This document shows, one piece after another, positions 21,327-34,608 of a stretch of DNA of 64,000 nucleotides. The position numbers and the translations under genes are program-made. Numbering within the stretch: position 1 is the first letter of the stretch; each line of letters begins with the position of its first letter. The stretch lies in the NCBI GenBank assembly GCA_026545765.1, contig CM048841.1:93701352-93765351 (forward strand), written 5' to 3'. The DNA comes from Plantago major (lineage: Eukaryota; Streptophyta; Magnoliopsida; Lamiales; Plantaginaceae). Below the pieces are notes generated by a model. That model saw only the letters and a program-made list of their open reading frames with translations, ran no database searches and was not told the origin of the DNA.

Positions 21327-22255
21327 AGATGTTAAACGTAGGACAATAAAATACTAAACGCAGGACAACTTAAACTTAATTACACGTGAAGTCCATATAT
21401 AGCCAAATTTGCATTACATAGACTTCATATTTTGAATAATTACAACAAGATAAACTTTTAATACAAATAAATTAAAATAACAAGGTTGATGGTTTGTACG
21501 TTGACGAAATCAAACATGAGCGAAAATCTAAGTGAAGAACAACCCTATCTTAATGTGAGTGACAAAGAAAGTGAAGAAGAACCACCATGGTATGAAGATG
21601 GTTATTTTCAGGTATTTATGTACTTATATGTGTTGTTTTAAGCTATTTTTACAGAAAAATTCGAGAAAAAGAGGGTGTTTTTCGAGTTGATGCATCAAAT
21701 CGGATATTGGCGCCGAACCCTAGCGCCTTCATCAGCTAACCCGCGCCCATATTCATGGCCGGTTGTGCTACATGGCACCGAAAGTAAGCGCCATTAAGCA
21801 GGAACGGGTGAACAAAATGTCGCCAAGTCTATATAGCGTTGAGATGTAGCGCCAAGAGACGGGAATCCGCGATCGAATACATCACTACCTACAGTGAGAT
21901 GGCGGCGAGATCCATAGCCACATGTGGCTGATGACTTTGATTGTTTTAGGCGGTGAATAAAACTTGAAGCAACACTAACCTAATTCTTCCCTCTTCTTCT
22001 TGGTGAATTGCTCATCTTCTTAATTGATTAAAGCTTTTGTGGTTTTTTGGGTGTTGGAACTTGGAAGCGTATGTTGTTTTAGGGGTTTTGTTACTGACTG
22101 TATTGACTAATTGGGGGTTTCGAAAATTTATGACTGAAATGATAATTTAAAAAATAAATGTAGATACTTAATAATAATATAAAATAGAGATTTAATGTGT
22201 AAATGTTTTTAAGTTGTCATGTATTTAGTATTTTATGTCATGCGTTTAGTATTCA
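21327..22255. mobile_element. Short TIR element with TAAACGCAGGACA ends
   Basis: About 47 bp at 21327-21373 matches the complement of 22208-22255 (TTAAACG, AGGACA, TAAAATACTAAAC, GACAACTTAAA blocks). Inside, from ATG 21515, a 30-codon acidic open stretch reads SDKESEEEPPWYEDGYF up to a splice-like GTATTT, similar in style to a captured exon. A lone copy of one end lies at 4537-4585. It sits just inside the Helitron 3' end. Family not identified. Confidence 0.5.
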
Positions 22256-22473
22256 TGTTTATATATATGGTTTTGTTCAATTTCACTAATTTATATTATG
22301 CACTTTTCAACATGTAGGAGTTACTTGACAACGTCTGATGTTAGATCGTCGATTTTATCAGCTTACAATTTTTATATGTTTCTCAACTTCAACATGTTAT
22401 TATATACATTTATTCATTTCTTATTTTAATTGTTTTTTCATGCCCCGTCGAGTATCGACGGGCCATTAACTAG

Positions 22474-22938
22474 TTTTTTTAAAAAAATCTTTCACTAATG
22501 TTGGCTTTAGTTATCCCTTAATCTATCACATTCACTTCAAAATTTGATGCCCACATGAAATAAAATCCACACGTTTGAAATTGAAAAATAGATGAACAAG
22601 GTCTTAAACAAATTACCAGGAAGGGTGTAACATAGCAATGTAACATATATGACCCAAAACCATCCTTCTTACAAGAGAAACAACCGTTTGTATACTGATA
22701 AACAGAGGAAACTCAAATCTCCTTTGGCCTCAAAAAACATTGTATATACAGGCATTGGTGCCAACTTCCTAACCAAAATTGCTAACAGCCAAGGATTAAC
22801 GACACAAGTATAAATTCCCTGTATTGAGTGCCTCCACGCCATGTGAATATTAGAATCAAACTCTATATCCAAGGTAGAAAGACAAGCAAGCCTAAATTCC
22901 TTCACTCACTATTGTTTACGCCAATGCATTTTATACAC
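22474..22938. other. 3' flank and 3' UTR of the kinase gene
   Basis: The part nearest 22938 is the likely 3' UTR of the minus-strand kinase. No clear poly(A) signal was fixed. A short minus-strand frame at 22669-22905 is not supported as a gene. Confidence 0.5.
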
Positions 22939-25900
22939 TCAGCATCCGCTAGCAGGAACATTCTCATTGCCCTGTAGAAGTTACACCAGAATGCATTTAT
23001 TATTTATAGACGGTCAAAATTACATCTAGCTCTCCACTATGTATCCCTTTTCAATGGCCTCCCCAGTAATTTGAATATATAAGAGGGCAAATAATGTGAC
23101 ATCCAGATGTAATGTCTGTTCGGGCTGGTTGGTTATTTTCTTTTTTCCTTTTTGTTGGGGGGGTTAAATATACAAAACATGGCAAAGTGGAGGGATCCAA
23201 CGATTATTTATTAAACTCAATATCTTTTTCCCCTGCAAAATGAAGGTAATCGAGGAAAACAGGATGTGTATACCTGCACCTCACACAAGAGTTCCTCAAG
23301 TTCAACTTTAATCTCGCTAAAGGATGGGCGATAAGCAGGAGCTTGGTTCCAACATCTCTGCATCAAATCCAGTAGCCTCGGGTGCGCATCTTCTGGGAGT
23401 TCTGGTCGACGGCCCTGTAACATACAAAACAAACCTAGTAAATCAAGATGCACATGCAGTCATCATAGCTTGCAGGAAGACGGTTACAAAGGAATTCAGT
23501 TTTTACTTCGGTTCTGGTTCAGCCAGTTATTGATTGAAAGTTCAAAATATCCCCTTTGCTGAGGCTACATAATGAATTTGCAACTAAGATGCATATATCT
23601 GATGCTGGAAGCGATGCTCAACAAATTATCCCTTACCAACAACTTTTGCTTACAATGTAAAATTTGGATTTAGATTTATCATTCCTTGAAACATAAAATT
23701 CTAATTATTGTGAGCCATGCAGGCATTTATTCTGAGGCTACCCCTAATGTTGCATCTGTTCCATAAATGTAGAGTACAGGGCTTTTAGAAAACAAATAAA
23801 TAGAAGAAATTCACCAACCTCTCTTACTCCAAGAGCAGCTTGCAGAGGACTCATGCCCCCATAAGGAATCTACAAGCAAGCAGGAAAGTTGTAATCATAA
23901 TCCATTTAGTATAGTGTCTTCAACATTCTGTGGTTTCAAGTTCAATCATAATTTATCAAAGATAAAGATAGACATATAAGAAGCACCTTCGCCGTGACCA
24001 GCTCCCAAAGAACTATGGCAAAACTATATATATCTACTTTCTGATCATATTGTTGATGAGTTAAAACCTGTGGAACAAGGTATAACAAGAGATATATTCA
24101 GTTGATATATTCTCCTAACCGCAAAAAAGGAGATAATGCATTAACTGAGCTTGAATTCTAGATCCATAATCGCTGGAAAAACAGTAAACCAACGCAAATG
24201 CTTTTAAAAAAAATTCTGCGAGTTATGAAGTTAAAACTATTGTGTGTATAAGTTCATCCCGCTATTCATTAACTCCTCCATGAGGAATGGGGGCAAGGGC
24301 AGATTTTAGCACCATTCTCTCCTTCAGGTAGAATGTTCCTAAAAAGTTGTACTTTCTACACAACATAATTGTTTAAAACTGTGCTTCACTATTCTCACAT
24401 ATCACACAAAGGTAATCAAGTAGTTTCAGAAGTCAAAAGAAACATTGCACTGTATCATTAATGGTAAATTGGTAATGTAACTGCACGTAAAAGTGTGTCT
24501 CGTTGTGCTAATAAATGGTTTTGCTGAAAATTGGAAAATTTCAGTGCAATTTATCCTTCTGAACAAGTCTGACGCCATGTAAATTGGTTTAATATTTAAA
24601 AAAGAAAGAAAGAACGAACTTTTTACCTCAGGTGCCATCCACCGATATGTTCCAGTCTCTGCCGTCATCGCTCCACCTGCAGTTTGGAACTTAGCAATCC
24701 CAAAATCTGCGACTTTGACAACCTTGAAACAAATTCATCAGCAATCAATGTGTGAGGGTTGACTGATACAGCAAAATATGCAAGGAAAAGGAGTTCATGT
24801 TATAGAGTGGAAGGACAGCCTATCATGTGCCATAAATCCGTAATATTTACAGTATTTAGATAAAATTTCCGACTATCTTACCATACGGTTGTCCAGAAGC
24901 AAATTTGCTGTCTTCAAATCCCTGTGTATAACATTTTGTTGATGCAGGTACTCCATTCCTTTGCAGATATCTATTGCAAATATCAGATACTGCTGGAGCT
25001 TCAAGGTACGTTTTTTCTTATGCAAATAATCAAATAGGCTTCCTCCCGGCATGTATTCTAAAAGCAAGATAGTCATCGACATGAACAGAATCACAGAGCA
25101 TTAACAAAGTTGAGGAAAATGGAAAATAGCAAAATAACGAAGAACCTTTAAGATTAAACAGATAATCATAAGAGCCTCAACCAAATTTTATGTAACCATT
25201 GTACACTCCAAGAGCTGAGAATTTTTGGGTACAAAATACTTATAAAAAAAATCTAGGCTTCGATTCGATGAAATAGAGAAACAAAACAAAACTAAGTGCA
25301 GCATAGAGAGCAAGGGGTACCTGTTACTATGCAAAGGTTTGGTGGCTTTGTGCAAGCACCAATGAAACGTAGAATATTTTCATGCTGTACCTGCCTGCAC
25401 CAAAGTAACAGCAACATGAGAATTAAAATATCATTGAAAGTTGAAACATTTAGAGCAAAAGCAAGTATGACATGCTTCTAGATCAGAGGTTTATATAAAA
25501 CCGTTTACAAGGATCGGGATTCGAACGTTCAACAGAGTATCAGTTATTTTGTTAATTCCTATTAAACTGAACTTAAACTCAATTTGTTAGACATGTCCAG
25601 ATATTAAATTGTTCTATAAAACTTTCTCATTGTTTTCCAACTCAAAGTTAATCCTAACAAATTCATCATGCAGGCTGAAATCAAAAAACAAACAAGCGCA
25701 CACAAGAATCATAACAACCTTAAGACGGCAACTTCCTGTGAAAACTCAACCTCCGCAGACCTGGTTAAGTGCTCAGGCTTGAGGAGCTTAATAGCCACCT
25801 GCTGACCACGATATACTCCGTGATACCTTGTCAAAACACTGATGTTTAGGGAAATGAACATGAAAAGGGTAAAGCAAAAATCAAGGCATTGTTAACATAC

Positions 25901-28900
25901 AAATCTCCACAAGATCCGGCAGCAGCCTTTTCCCCCAACTTCAACAATCTCCAATCTATTTCCCAATCTTCACATGGTGTTTGTGCAGCAATAGCTTTAT
26001 CCACAATTGTCTGAGTGTGGAAAGCACCAGACCATGTTCCCTAAACCACGCAAAGCAAAAAAATTAAAATACAAGACTGACTTGCAGCTAAAAATTATGA
26101 GTGACAAACTGTAAAACTAAAGACTACAAATCATTTGTCTGTCTCAGATGAGTGGGCATTACAAAGAACTAATCACTGTAAAAGAATACATTAAGCTAAC
26201 CAAAGAAAGTTTGCAGAGTATATTCTAAATTTAATACAAGATACCTATTACCTAAAATACCTTGCCTCCCGCTCAATACTTGGAAAAAAAAAAGGGAACT
26301 ACTTGGCATGCTTCTTCACTGAATTCCAAGCTAACTATTGAAAAAAGTTTGAATAGAATTTGACAAAACAAACAAATAATCACGTTTAAGCTTTGACACA
26401 TGCAGAATGTGATCAGATATGATAGACACTAACTTAATCAAGTGCCAACTGTCTGTTCAGCTGAATGCATGAGCAGAAATCGTGCAATCATTTTCTTTAG
26501 AAACTTATCCAGAAACTAACTTAACGTTCACTTTAGCTGTTTAGCACCTTGATGACTTATCAAGAACTTGGTCAAGCTTGTTTCCAAAGTTCACCAGACT
26601 CATTTACCAAATAACTAAAGAGTAGGTCTGAATGAACTAGGGCTTCGACATATACAACTTTGACTGTCTTGTATAAATTGAAACATGAATCGGCTGTGAT
26701 AAGCAGGGAACAGGGGGTATTAATTACCTCGCTTACAGCAATTGCTTTTCTCATTGCATCATATAAACCCTCTGTATCCTAGACAAGATATTGCAAAGTC
26801 ATCAGCATTTCCATAGAGCAAAGCTTGTCATCAGGCTATTGTAGAAACATTCAACTGATAACGTATAAAAATAATTAATATCTCAATTAAGTTTGGTCAT
26901 ATGATCTAAGAATGACTATTAACAAAACATCGAATGACACATGTTTGTAAGTAAACATGAACTATAGATTAGCCATTTTGTCCTAATAGATTTTAAAATG
27001 AGGTCGGTTATTTTTCTTTCCCCACTACTTGTATAAAAGAACAAATGAGGTCAAGGTTAAAAAAAAAGTTTCTATTTCTGAATCTTGATTATCAGTTTCC
27101 ATCAAACGGCATTTCTTAATTAGGAAATATCAAGATACTTATTTCTAACCATTTAAATTAATTACAATCTCACTATTTTTTTATGGGGGAAGGGGGCAAA
27201 GAAGTAGATTCATGCCACTGGGGTTATTGATACAAGGACAGAATGCTATAGCTTTTTATATTTGCCAAATTCATTTAACACACAATAACAGATATTAAGC
27301 GAGTATGACTCAACAATACTTGTCAAATAATGATTATGATTAATAATGTATTTTTGTGGTATGTCCTAGAAAGTCTCTTGTTTCAACAGCCAACGTTCAG
27401 CGTGATGTAGGTTGTTTATCATAAGAGTGGACCCTGTTGAATAAGTGAGCCGCTTCATCATACAATGATTCAGTTCATAATGTCCAAACAAGCTTCATGG
27501 ATACAATAGACTGGCACAGTAGTTGAGCTATTACATTCAACATGCAGGTGTAAGCTCGACCTAATTCAAGTACAGCCCATCTTCCAAATTGGACGTTTAA
27601 CATGCAAAATCCTATTTTAGAAAGTGACGATATGATTGAGAATTTGGAAACATAAGCAAGAGGGTACCTCGTGTTTCCATCCATCGACAACAAACACATC
27701 CAATGAATAGCCATCAACCGTAGAGAATACATGAGCTTCACGAATATTAAGTCCTATGTCAGACAGCAAAGCAGAAAGCTGCAAGAACGAGAAATCGCCA
27801 GTAAAGAATCATTCTGCAAAAAATGTCTAGTTTACAAAATCACTAGAAATGCCAGGGTAAAATAATGCAATTTTACTTCAACCTTCAGCACAAACTAACA
27901 CATTGTAATGGGCAATATACTTAAAAGATTATTCTGTAAAACATCATGGCTGTTGCACTGCCCCGTGAAATAAACAGGAAACAAATGAAGATGTTTATGA
28001 TGAGGAGAGAAAGAAATGATAGAAGGAATAAGTGAAAGACGAAGTTAGCAGAGCTGAACTTCCCAAAAAAATATTTTTGTCTTATGTGAGAATAAGTGGC
28101 AACTTGTGGAAGCTAGTCATGAGAAAAACATAGTGTCCATTTCAGCAATGCTGGAGCAATAATTGAAGCAGCAATGAATCACCAACTAACATCTATGGCA
28201 ACAACATCAGAGATGCACAACTCGTAATCACAGAAAAGGACAACTACGTAAATAAAGCAGGAGTCCTTCGTGTACTACCTGACTTAGAAGCTTGGGCTTG
28301 TCGGCCGTTGAGAAAATTATTTCATGAACAATTGAATCTGAAGCTTCCTGCCTGCACCATGCATCAATTGAATAATTGATACTCTTACGTTAGGGAGAGA
28401 ACAAACAATATATTTGTCAGGCTGTGTAACACAAAAGAATTTTTAAGAGAGAGGCATGAATGAACTAAAAGAATCTAGTCTTCAGAACTGTTTGTATCTT
28501 TGCACATCCAAGTCAAAGCATTTATACATGTGATATAAAAACGCTACAGGTAATATAAAAAGGATCCAATCTCCAAAATTGATCATATCTTATACACCCA
28601 CAAGAAAGCAGTTATAAATGTATACGCTTTTACTTAATCTTATCAACCCAATTCTAGGCCTGTTTGTCATGACTGAAGATTCAAATATATTTTTCAATGT
28701 TCCGATTGCAAAAAATTCCTGTTAATCATTTAGAGATGAAGTAGTTTGAGGTGAGAAACTTTAGATGTCGCCTACTAATCACTACTTGCCCAGCAGGAAT
28801 ATGCTAACTTAAGAAACCAGCATTATCTAAAGCTATTTTCATGTCCTCAGGAGGAGAGCTGGTCCTTTCAAAGCTCTTGGGCTCTTCAAGTAATTGTATA

Positions 28901-31595
28901 AATAAAGAGAGATTTTGGAATAACCAACTTGGCTCCAAGGAAATGAGAGAGTATGGGGAAGCGGCTTTTGAGGATTCTAGTTTAGTTCGAGTTAGCCACT
29001 TGCTCATTCGCCAATAAAGAGTTTGAAGCTGGGGTTCTAATATTTGAACTGAAGGATGTTAATTGTTTATCGATATACTTTCTGCACATCTATGACATGA
29101 AAGCTTTCTGCATGCACAAATAATTAACTAGCAACTCTACACCAAGCCACGCAGTGGACGTCAAACTACAAACAGGATTGTAGATGAGATTCCTTGTAAT
29201 CTGGTACTTAAAAGAAATTCCAATTCAAGTCCAACAGCACAATAGATCATGACGGAAGAATTTACCTTCCTGCAACTCCTGCTTCATGATTAACCCTGCT
29301 CATTTCTCCTGAATTTTTTCTGACATCCAAGTTTAAATCCTCAAGCTTAGAACAAGTCTCCACGTTACCAGAGCAAGTCCTATAACTCACAATATGGAAG
29401 CGAAAAACTAAGAACTAGTGGAACATATACAAGGACATATATACTGAATAACGACCCAGGCTAAGCAAGCAAGTTAATTTCATAAGATTTGTTAATATCT
29501 TCACAGATTTCTGAGCCAAAAATTAACACAGCAGGTACCTCTGGTTTAGTAATTGGTCATCATCGACATTTTCATGCAAGTTTGAGGCAGGAGGCGCACT
29601 TGAAACTTGTTCATCAACGTCATCAGCTCCGGAAGACACATTCTGGGAAAACATACACAATAGAGGACACAGTGAGATAAGGATTATGACCTCTGTTATG
29701 CAGATACTATGTCTAGAATTCTCTAAAGGACAATCCTTACTGCAAAAAATAAGCTAACATGCACGAAATAGTTAACATAGTGGAAGGATTAGGCTGACAG
29801 TAACTGACAAGAATCACAACTAGCAAGGGTGCTACAGTATACAAATAGATACTATGATTATTATGTGAGTTACAAACAATATTAATTTTTCTAAGGTACT
29901 AGCTACATTGACATGTATAAAGATTATAGAAATATGAACATATTTGACATCCTTCACGTGCTTGATTCAGACACTTGACTTGAAACTCAGCATCTCCAAC
30001 CAAGTGATTTTAATGTAGTCAATTCAAGACTATTGGCTGAATGAATTTGAATACTAATGTGCTTTACCACTGAATTCTATAAAAAGAAACAAAAACTCTA
30101 CAGCAAATCTATATTTACATTCACCCGACTTTTGTTCAAGTTCTTTCTTCAATTCGGTTCAACAATCGAAACACGAGAAGTAGAAACATACTCCAGGAAA
30201 AACATGAAATCTTACTCTTATCTCCTTTAACACTTTATATTGAGAAGCTCAAAGCATGTACAAAAATACTGACAGTTACACTTAACAACTTGAAGAAATA
30301 TCTTGAATAAACTTATTGCCACTCGTTATAAGAACATTCTTCAGTTAGTTAGAGTGAGTCCTCAAGCTGAGCACGATGGAATGTCAGCTCATATGAGAGC
30401 GTACCTCTAAAAAGCAGATGTGCAAAGCAGGTCGGTTTTCAGGATCTTTCGCCTTCGCAAGAAGTTTCTGGTGCAACAAAACATCTTCAACTCTATCCAG
30501 ATTGATATCCAGCCCGTAACTGAAAAATAACACAATCATCACAAACTTAACAAATCGCTCTGCCAGGACACTCGGAACGAAAAACTGAAACAGCAAGTCA
30601 AACAACAGTGACCATATATTGCATAACTAAAATCAGGAACCATATCTCCACCATCTGCATTTACCAATATACTTAAAGTAAGTTATGTGACTTTATACAT
30701 GAGCTTTCATCAACAAAATTCAACTGGAGACATAATATGGCATAAATCATTTCACTCAACCGCCAAACATTGAATCGATATCATAATCCTATAGTAGTAA
30801 AATTGAATCGGTCAAGCTCTTTTCTAACACTATGCGCTTCACGAACAATTCAAGTGCATACATGTAAACATAATCATAAATAGTACTCCCTCCATTTCAG
30901 AGAAAGTGTTACATTTTGACTTTGACCATTAATCGTTTGAGTTGATTAAATTACTCATAAACGATAATAGTAAATAATTTAATAAAATCATATAATAAAA
31001 ATTTAATTACTAAATTTTCATCATATAATTTTAATAATTTATTTATTAATATCGTTTAAGAGTAAATTGTGGTCAAACGCGGAGAAATTTGACCGCAGAA
31101 TAGTAAAATAGTAAAATGTAACACTTTTTTCTGAAATTGAGGGAGTACTATATAATACTATATCAGTAAACAGCAAAATGCCTCAGGCAATTAAGCAGAA
31201 TCGATCAACAAGCATATGCAGAATACACAACAATCAATCAACAGAAACTGTAAACAATAATCCATACGTATATATAAAACAGCAGTAAACAACAGAATGT
31301 CTCAAGCAATCGAGCAGAATTGATCAACAAATGCATAATAAACAACAATCAACAGAAACTGCAAACAAAATTGAGCGATTCAACGCATATTTAACCTCGG
31401 AGGAAGGCGATTGAAGTGAGCTTCCAGCTGGTCACGGAAACCAGGATTATTAACCGCCTCTTCATTTTCGGTTTCCATGAGACGATTATACACATCGTTC
31501 CTGATCACATCCTGTCCGCCGCTACTTCCTCCGCCGAAGCTGCCGTAGCTCCGCGGCGGCGATGAACTCTCGCCTACTCCCTCCATCAAATCCAT
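22939..31595 (-). CDS. ACT-domain Ser/Thr/Tyr protein kinase, STY8/STY17/STY46 type
   Basis: Sixteen coding exons on the minus strand: 31595-31396, 30519-30405, 29642-29539, 29379-29266, 28351-28279, 27778-27668, 26778-26728, 26040-25901, 25826-25719, 25394-25321, 25057-24882, 24722-24627, 24067-23987, 23869-23819, 23414-23274, 22971-22939. All use GT-AG, phases agree throughout and the sum is 1668 nt (555 aa), close to Arabidopsis STY46. Residues 190-250 hold an ACT-like regulatory domain ([16 protein letters not shown]). The kinase domain (about 285-540) has a Gly loop AAGSCGDLY, Lys316 (VAIK), HRDLKTAN (Asp410), DFG (Asp428) and the APE motif. Known relatives are cytosolic and phosphorylate chloroplast transit peptides. 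The start is the first Met in exon 1, in a Ser/Gly-rich leader. The last exon codes only ten residues and is the least certain. Intron 1 carries a MITE. Confidence 0.9.
30886..31145. mobile_element. Stowaway-like MITE (family C) in kinase intron 1
   Basis: CTCCCTCCATTTCAGAG start and its complement at the end, TA on both sides (30884-30885, 31146-31147), 260 bp. Relatives at 37858-38090 and, truncated, 34609-34792. It lies between coding exons 1 and 2 and does not touch the splice sites. Confidence 0.85.
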
Positions 31596-32022
31596 AAGTG
31601 CGCAATATGTGTATGTATCAAGTATGTATTATATAGAATAAATTAATAATACGGAGTGTGACGTGTGATAAAAGAGGATAAGAAGACTGATAGTAGCAAG
31701 TGAGACAGACAGCTATTGTACGGAGGGGGTAATTGTGTCCGCCATTAATGTAAGTCTGTAACTGCTCCTCTGTGATTTTAGAGAGAGAGAGTGGTTTATG
31801 AAGTGATGAAGAAGAATGTTAGTTTTGGAGTTTTGTAGAGATGCATACAGGAAGACTGTTTAGAAGGAAAAAAAATGGCTGATTCTAGCTACTGTGTGGA
31901 CTTGACTTGCACAACATGTAAGTGTTAGAGAGAGACAGAAATGGAGAAATAGAGAGGAGGAGTGGGGTGATGTGTGGGAGCAAAAAGTGGAGAAGAAAAT
32001 GGATAGGGTTCTGGAAATAATA
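31596..32022 (-). other. 5' UTR and promoter side of the kinase gene
   Basis: Sequence upstream of the kinase ATG with GA-rich stretches (31775-31800, 31925-31960). No convincing TATA box was seen. No other gene. Confidence 0.5.
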
Positions 32023-32368
32023 TCATTACTATTCTAAAATAGAACTATCCAAAGGTAATTGTTACACCAATCAATTTAATTTTGACCAATTGATTAATTT
32101 TGACTTCAAATTTGACCTATAAAAATAAAGCTAAAAAGGAAAAGAAAAAAGAAGAGAGTTGCACATCATCTCCCACTACTTCCACCATTATAATCATCAA
32201 AATTTATATTTTTATTAATTACTCATATAATTAACATATATTATGATTGAATTTTTAATTAACTAAGTATAAGTTTATATATTATAATGTTTATGTTATA
32301 CATATTTAAATTTTAATATGAGACTCATTTATTTGGCACGTGAAAATTCACGTGCACAATTTTACTAG
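32023..32368 (+). mobile_element. Small non-autonomous Helitron
   Basis: The 3' end has a 9-bp perfect hairpin (GCACGTGAA, AA loop, TTCACGTGC at 32336-32355), nine bases, then CTAG at 32365-32368 followed by T. The proposed 5' end is TCATTACTATTCTAAAATAG at 32023, preceded by A. No coding capacity. It sits about 430 bp upstream of the kinase start codon. Confidence 0.65.
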
Positions 32369-34132
32369 TAATATTAAAAGTGAAGTGCAATTCTAATACT
32401 GGAATTTTCTGAAACAAATTTTTCAAAAGAGGATTCCAATGGAATTACCGGGGAAAGGCAAGGATTCTCGGAAGAATTTAATACGGAAATTAAGTGAATT
32501 TGCCGATTATAGGAGTGGTCCTGCATTGTCTCCGGGTGCTTTAAAGTTTATACTGTATGTATTAAATGTTATACGGTACAACATATTAAAATATCACGGC
32601 GAGAAATACGTATTTGAAAAAAAAAACAACTAATGACAAAGGAAAAAAAAAAAATGGTATCCTGAGTTTCACAAAATACCCCCACAAAAATATGGAATAG
32701 GCAAGACCACGGTCTAAATTTCGGCCAATCTGCCAAAATGCTAAATTTGAGATTGTATTTTGATTTTCAGTTCATTTAAATAATACGCAATTTTTGAAGT
32801 AACCACGACCCGAATAGTTATCGATCGAAGCCACCCACCGTCCGACCTTTTGTGTTGCCGGATTATTCATGGACTGATTCCGAATAATATGTTGGACCTA
32901 CTAATCGATCGAGACTCGATCTCTTGGACTATCACGGTGACTCATGAAGTGCTCTCGGGAGTTGAGATTATATACGGGTTCCAATGTATCGACACACACA
33001 TTACTTCCATTCACTCATCTTAAAATTGCTACAGAGCAAAGACATATTATGAAAGATTTTCCCAAAAAAATGTACACTTTGTTCATATCGTTTCAACATT
33101 AAACTATTTTAGATTCAAAGGCGTTTTGAATGCTATTTAAATATTGTTCTTTTTCTTTTTTTCTTAGGAGATTCTTTCTTGGTCACAAGAAGTTGCGAAA
33201 TCGATATTTTAATGCAGGGATAAACTCAATAAATTTGTACAGTATGCAAGTTTATAATTGTACAATTTGATGGCCATTAACATTTGATTCAACTAAGCCT
33301 AAACCTAAAACTTTCAATTATCAAGAATAAAAACTTATCATGCGTACCACTCTCATGTCAATCGGTCGGGGTATTTTCTAATCAACTCCACTTCATGGCA
33401 ATAATTTGTTAAAGCGCTTATGCTCCTCGTGAGTTTCATCATCTCCAGATTCTCCACTACACATGCTAATCAGTCCAACATTTAGAGGTTTTTTTGCTCT
33501 AAACATTAGTTTTTATTTCAAAAGAAAAATTAGATCATGCAGGGTAAATTGTTTAAAGTTTTGTACACTTGATGATGCAAAACATATTTTTCTCAATATT
33601 CACTCTCGTAGTTCAAGTAGGTTCAGGATAAAATAAAAAAGAATTCACAGTGCCATATGTATGAAGTCTAGTAGAATATTCAACTCGCAGCTAGTTTTCA
33701 TCGCGTATGTAAAAATGAATTGTCTCAAGAAGAATTGTGAGTAAAGTTCTCTATGTTAGCCTACGACTAAAGATTGATCAGCTCATGAACCGTGAAGTCT
33801 AAGACTGTTGTGTATGTGCACTCTCAAACACCACACGAGTTCGTAAATAAATATAAATTCTTAGTAGGTATGCATACAACTGAACCGTAAATCATCAATT
33901 ACTTACAGATTACATTATCTTGCAAAATGAAAGTATTGTGAAATATTTGATTTCTCCAAACAATTGAAAATTTCACATCACATTGATATAAATTAGGTAA
34001 ATGTGTAAAATATTTGGGTACGAAGATATGTAAATTAGGTAAATGTAGTACATATGCAAGTAGTTGATGCAGGATTAGTAGTACGTACTTTAGTACTAAC
34101 ATTAGCCGCCCATTGCTTATTTTAAAAAAATA
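32369..34132. other. Gene-free stretch
   Basis: The only open frame of note is 64 codons at 32439-32633. It has no recognisable motif and no neighbouring signals, so it is not called as a gene. The rest is AT-rich and shows nothing further. Confidence 0.5.
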
Positions 34133-34380
34133 CTCCCTCAATTTCTATAAAATTAAAACAATTTTCATTTGTACAATTTTTAAGAAAAATGTGTGGTCCT
34201 ACAAAAGAATGTGGTTAAAAATGAGTTTTAGATATTAATTGAGTGGAAAAGTACACATGAGCCAAAAATGTGTGGTTAATAATGAATTATATTATGGAAG
34301 TTCATAAAAGAAAATATAACACTTTTAGTGAAATGATCAAAATGAAAAATTGTTTCAATTTTATAGAAAATGAGGGATGG
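34133..34380. mobile_element. Stowaway-like MITE (family D), degenerate end
   Basis: Starts CTCCCTCAATTTCTATAAAA and ends with its diverged complement (TTATAGAAAATGAGGGATGG). A TA precedes it. Relatives: 35159-35402 and 42220-42470. Confidence 0.65.
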
Positions 34381-34608
34381 ATTAACATAAGATCCAAAGG
34401 CAAGGGAACTTGATTCTGAAGAATATCCTACTTCCATGCCAAGTCCTCCAATCCATTTCACTCTCTCGTTATTGCAACAAACACTAGCATTGGGATGACC
34501 GCGTAGTAATTAAACTGAAGTAGCAAACAAATTAAAATGTGTATAAATCAAATCTTAGTAGAAGTTGATTACTGTGTTTGACTTTCGAATGATCAGCTTT
34601 ATTAGAGA

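Larger units (their letters stand above)
14644..22473 (+). mobile_element. Decayed autonomous Helitron (about 7.8 kb) with nested insertions
   Basis: The 3' end is clear: a perfect 8-bp hairpin (CCCGTCGA, 3-nt loop, TCGACGGG at 22444-22462), seven bases, then CTAG at 22470-22473 followed by T. The proposed 5' end is TCTATATCTATATGAAAAG at 14644, preceded by A, as required for insertion between A and T; this end is less certain. Between them lie pieces of Rep (17.6-18.0 kb) and PIF1-type helicase (18.1-21.25 kb) in the same orientation, many stops and frameshifts, and nested elements at 15310-16318, 20139-20378 and 21327-22255. Helitrons move by rolling-circle replication using a RepHel protein; this copy cannot encode one. 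Confidence 0.75.

Noticed and set aside
32439-32633. 64-codon plus-strand ORF
   Set aside because: No motif, no splice or promoter context, and the length is expected by chance.
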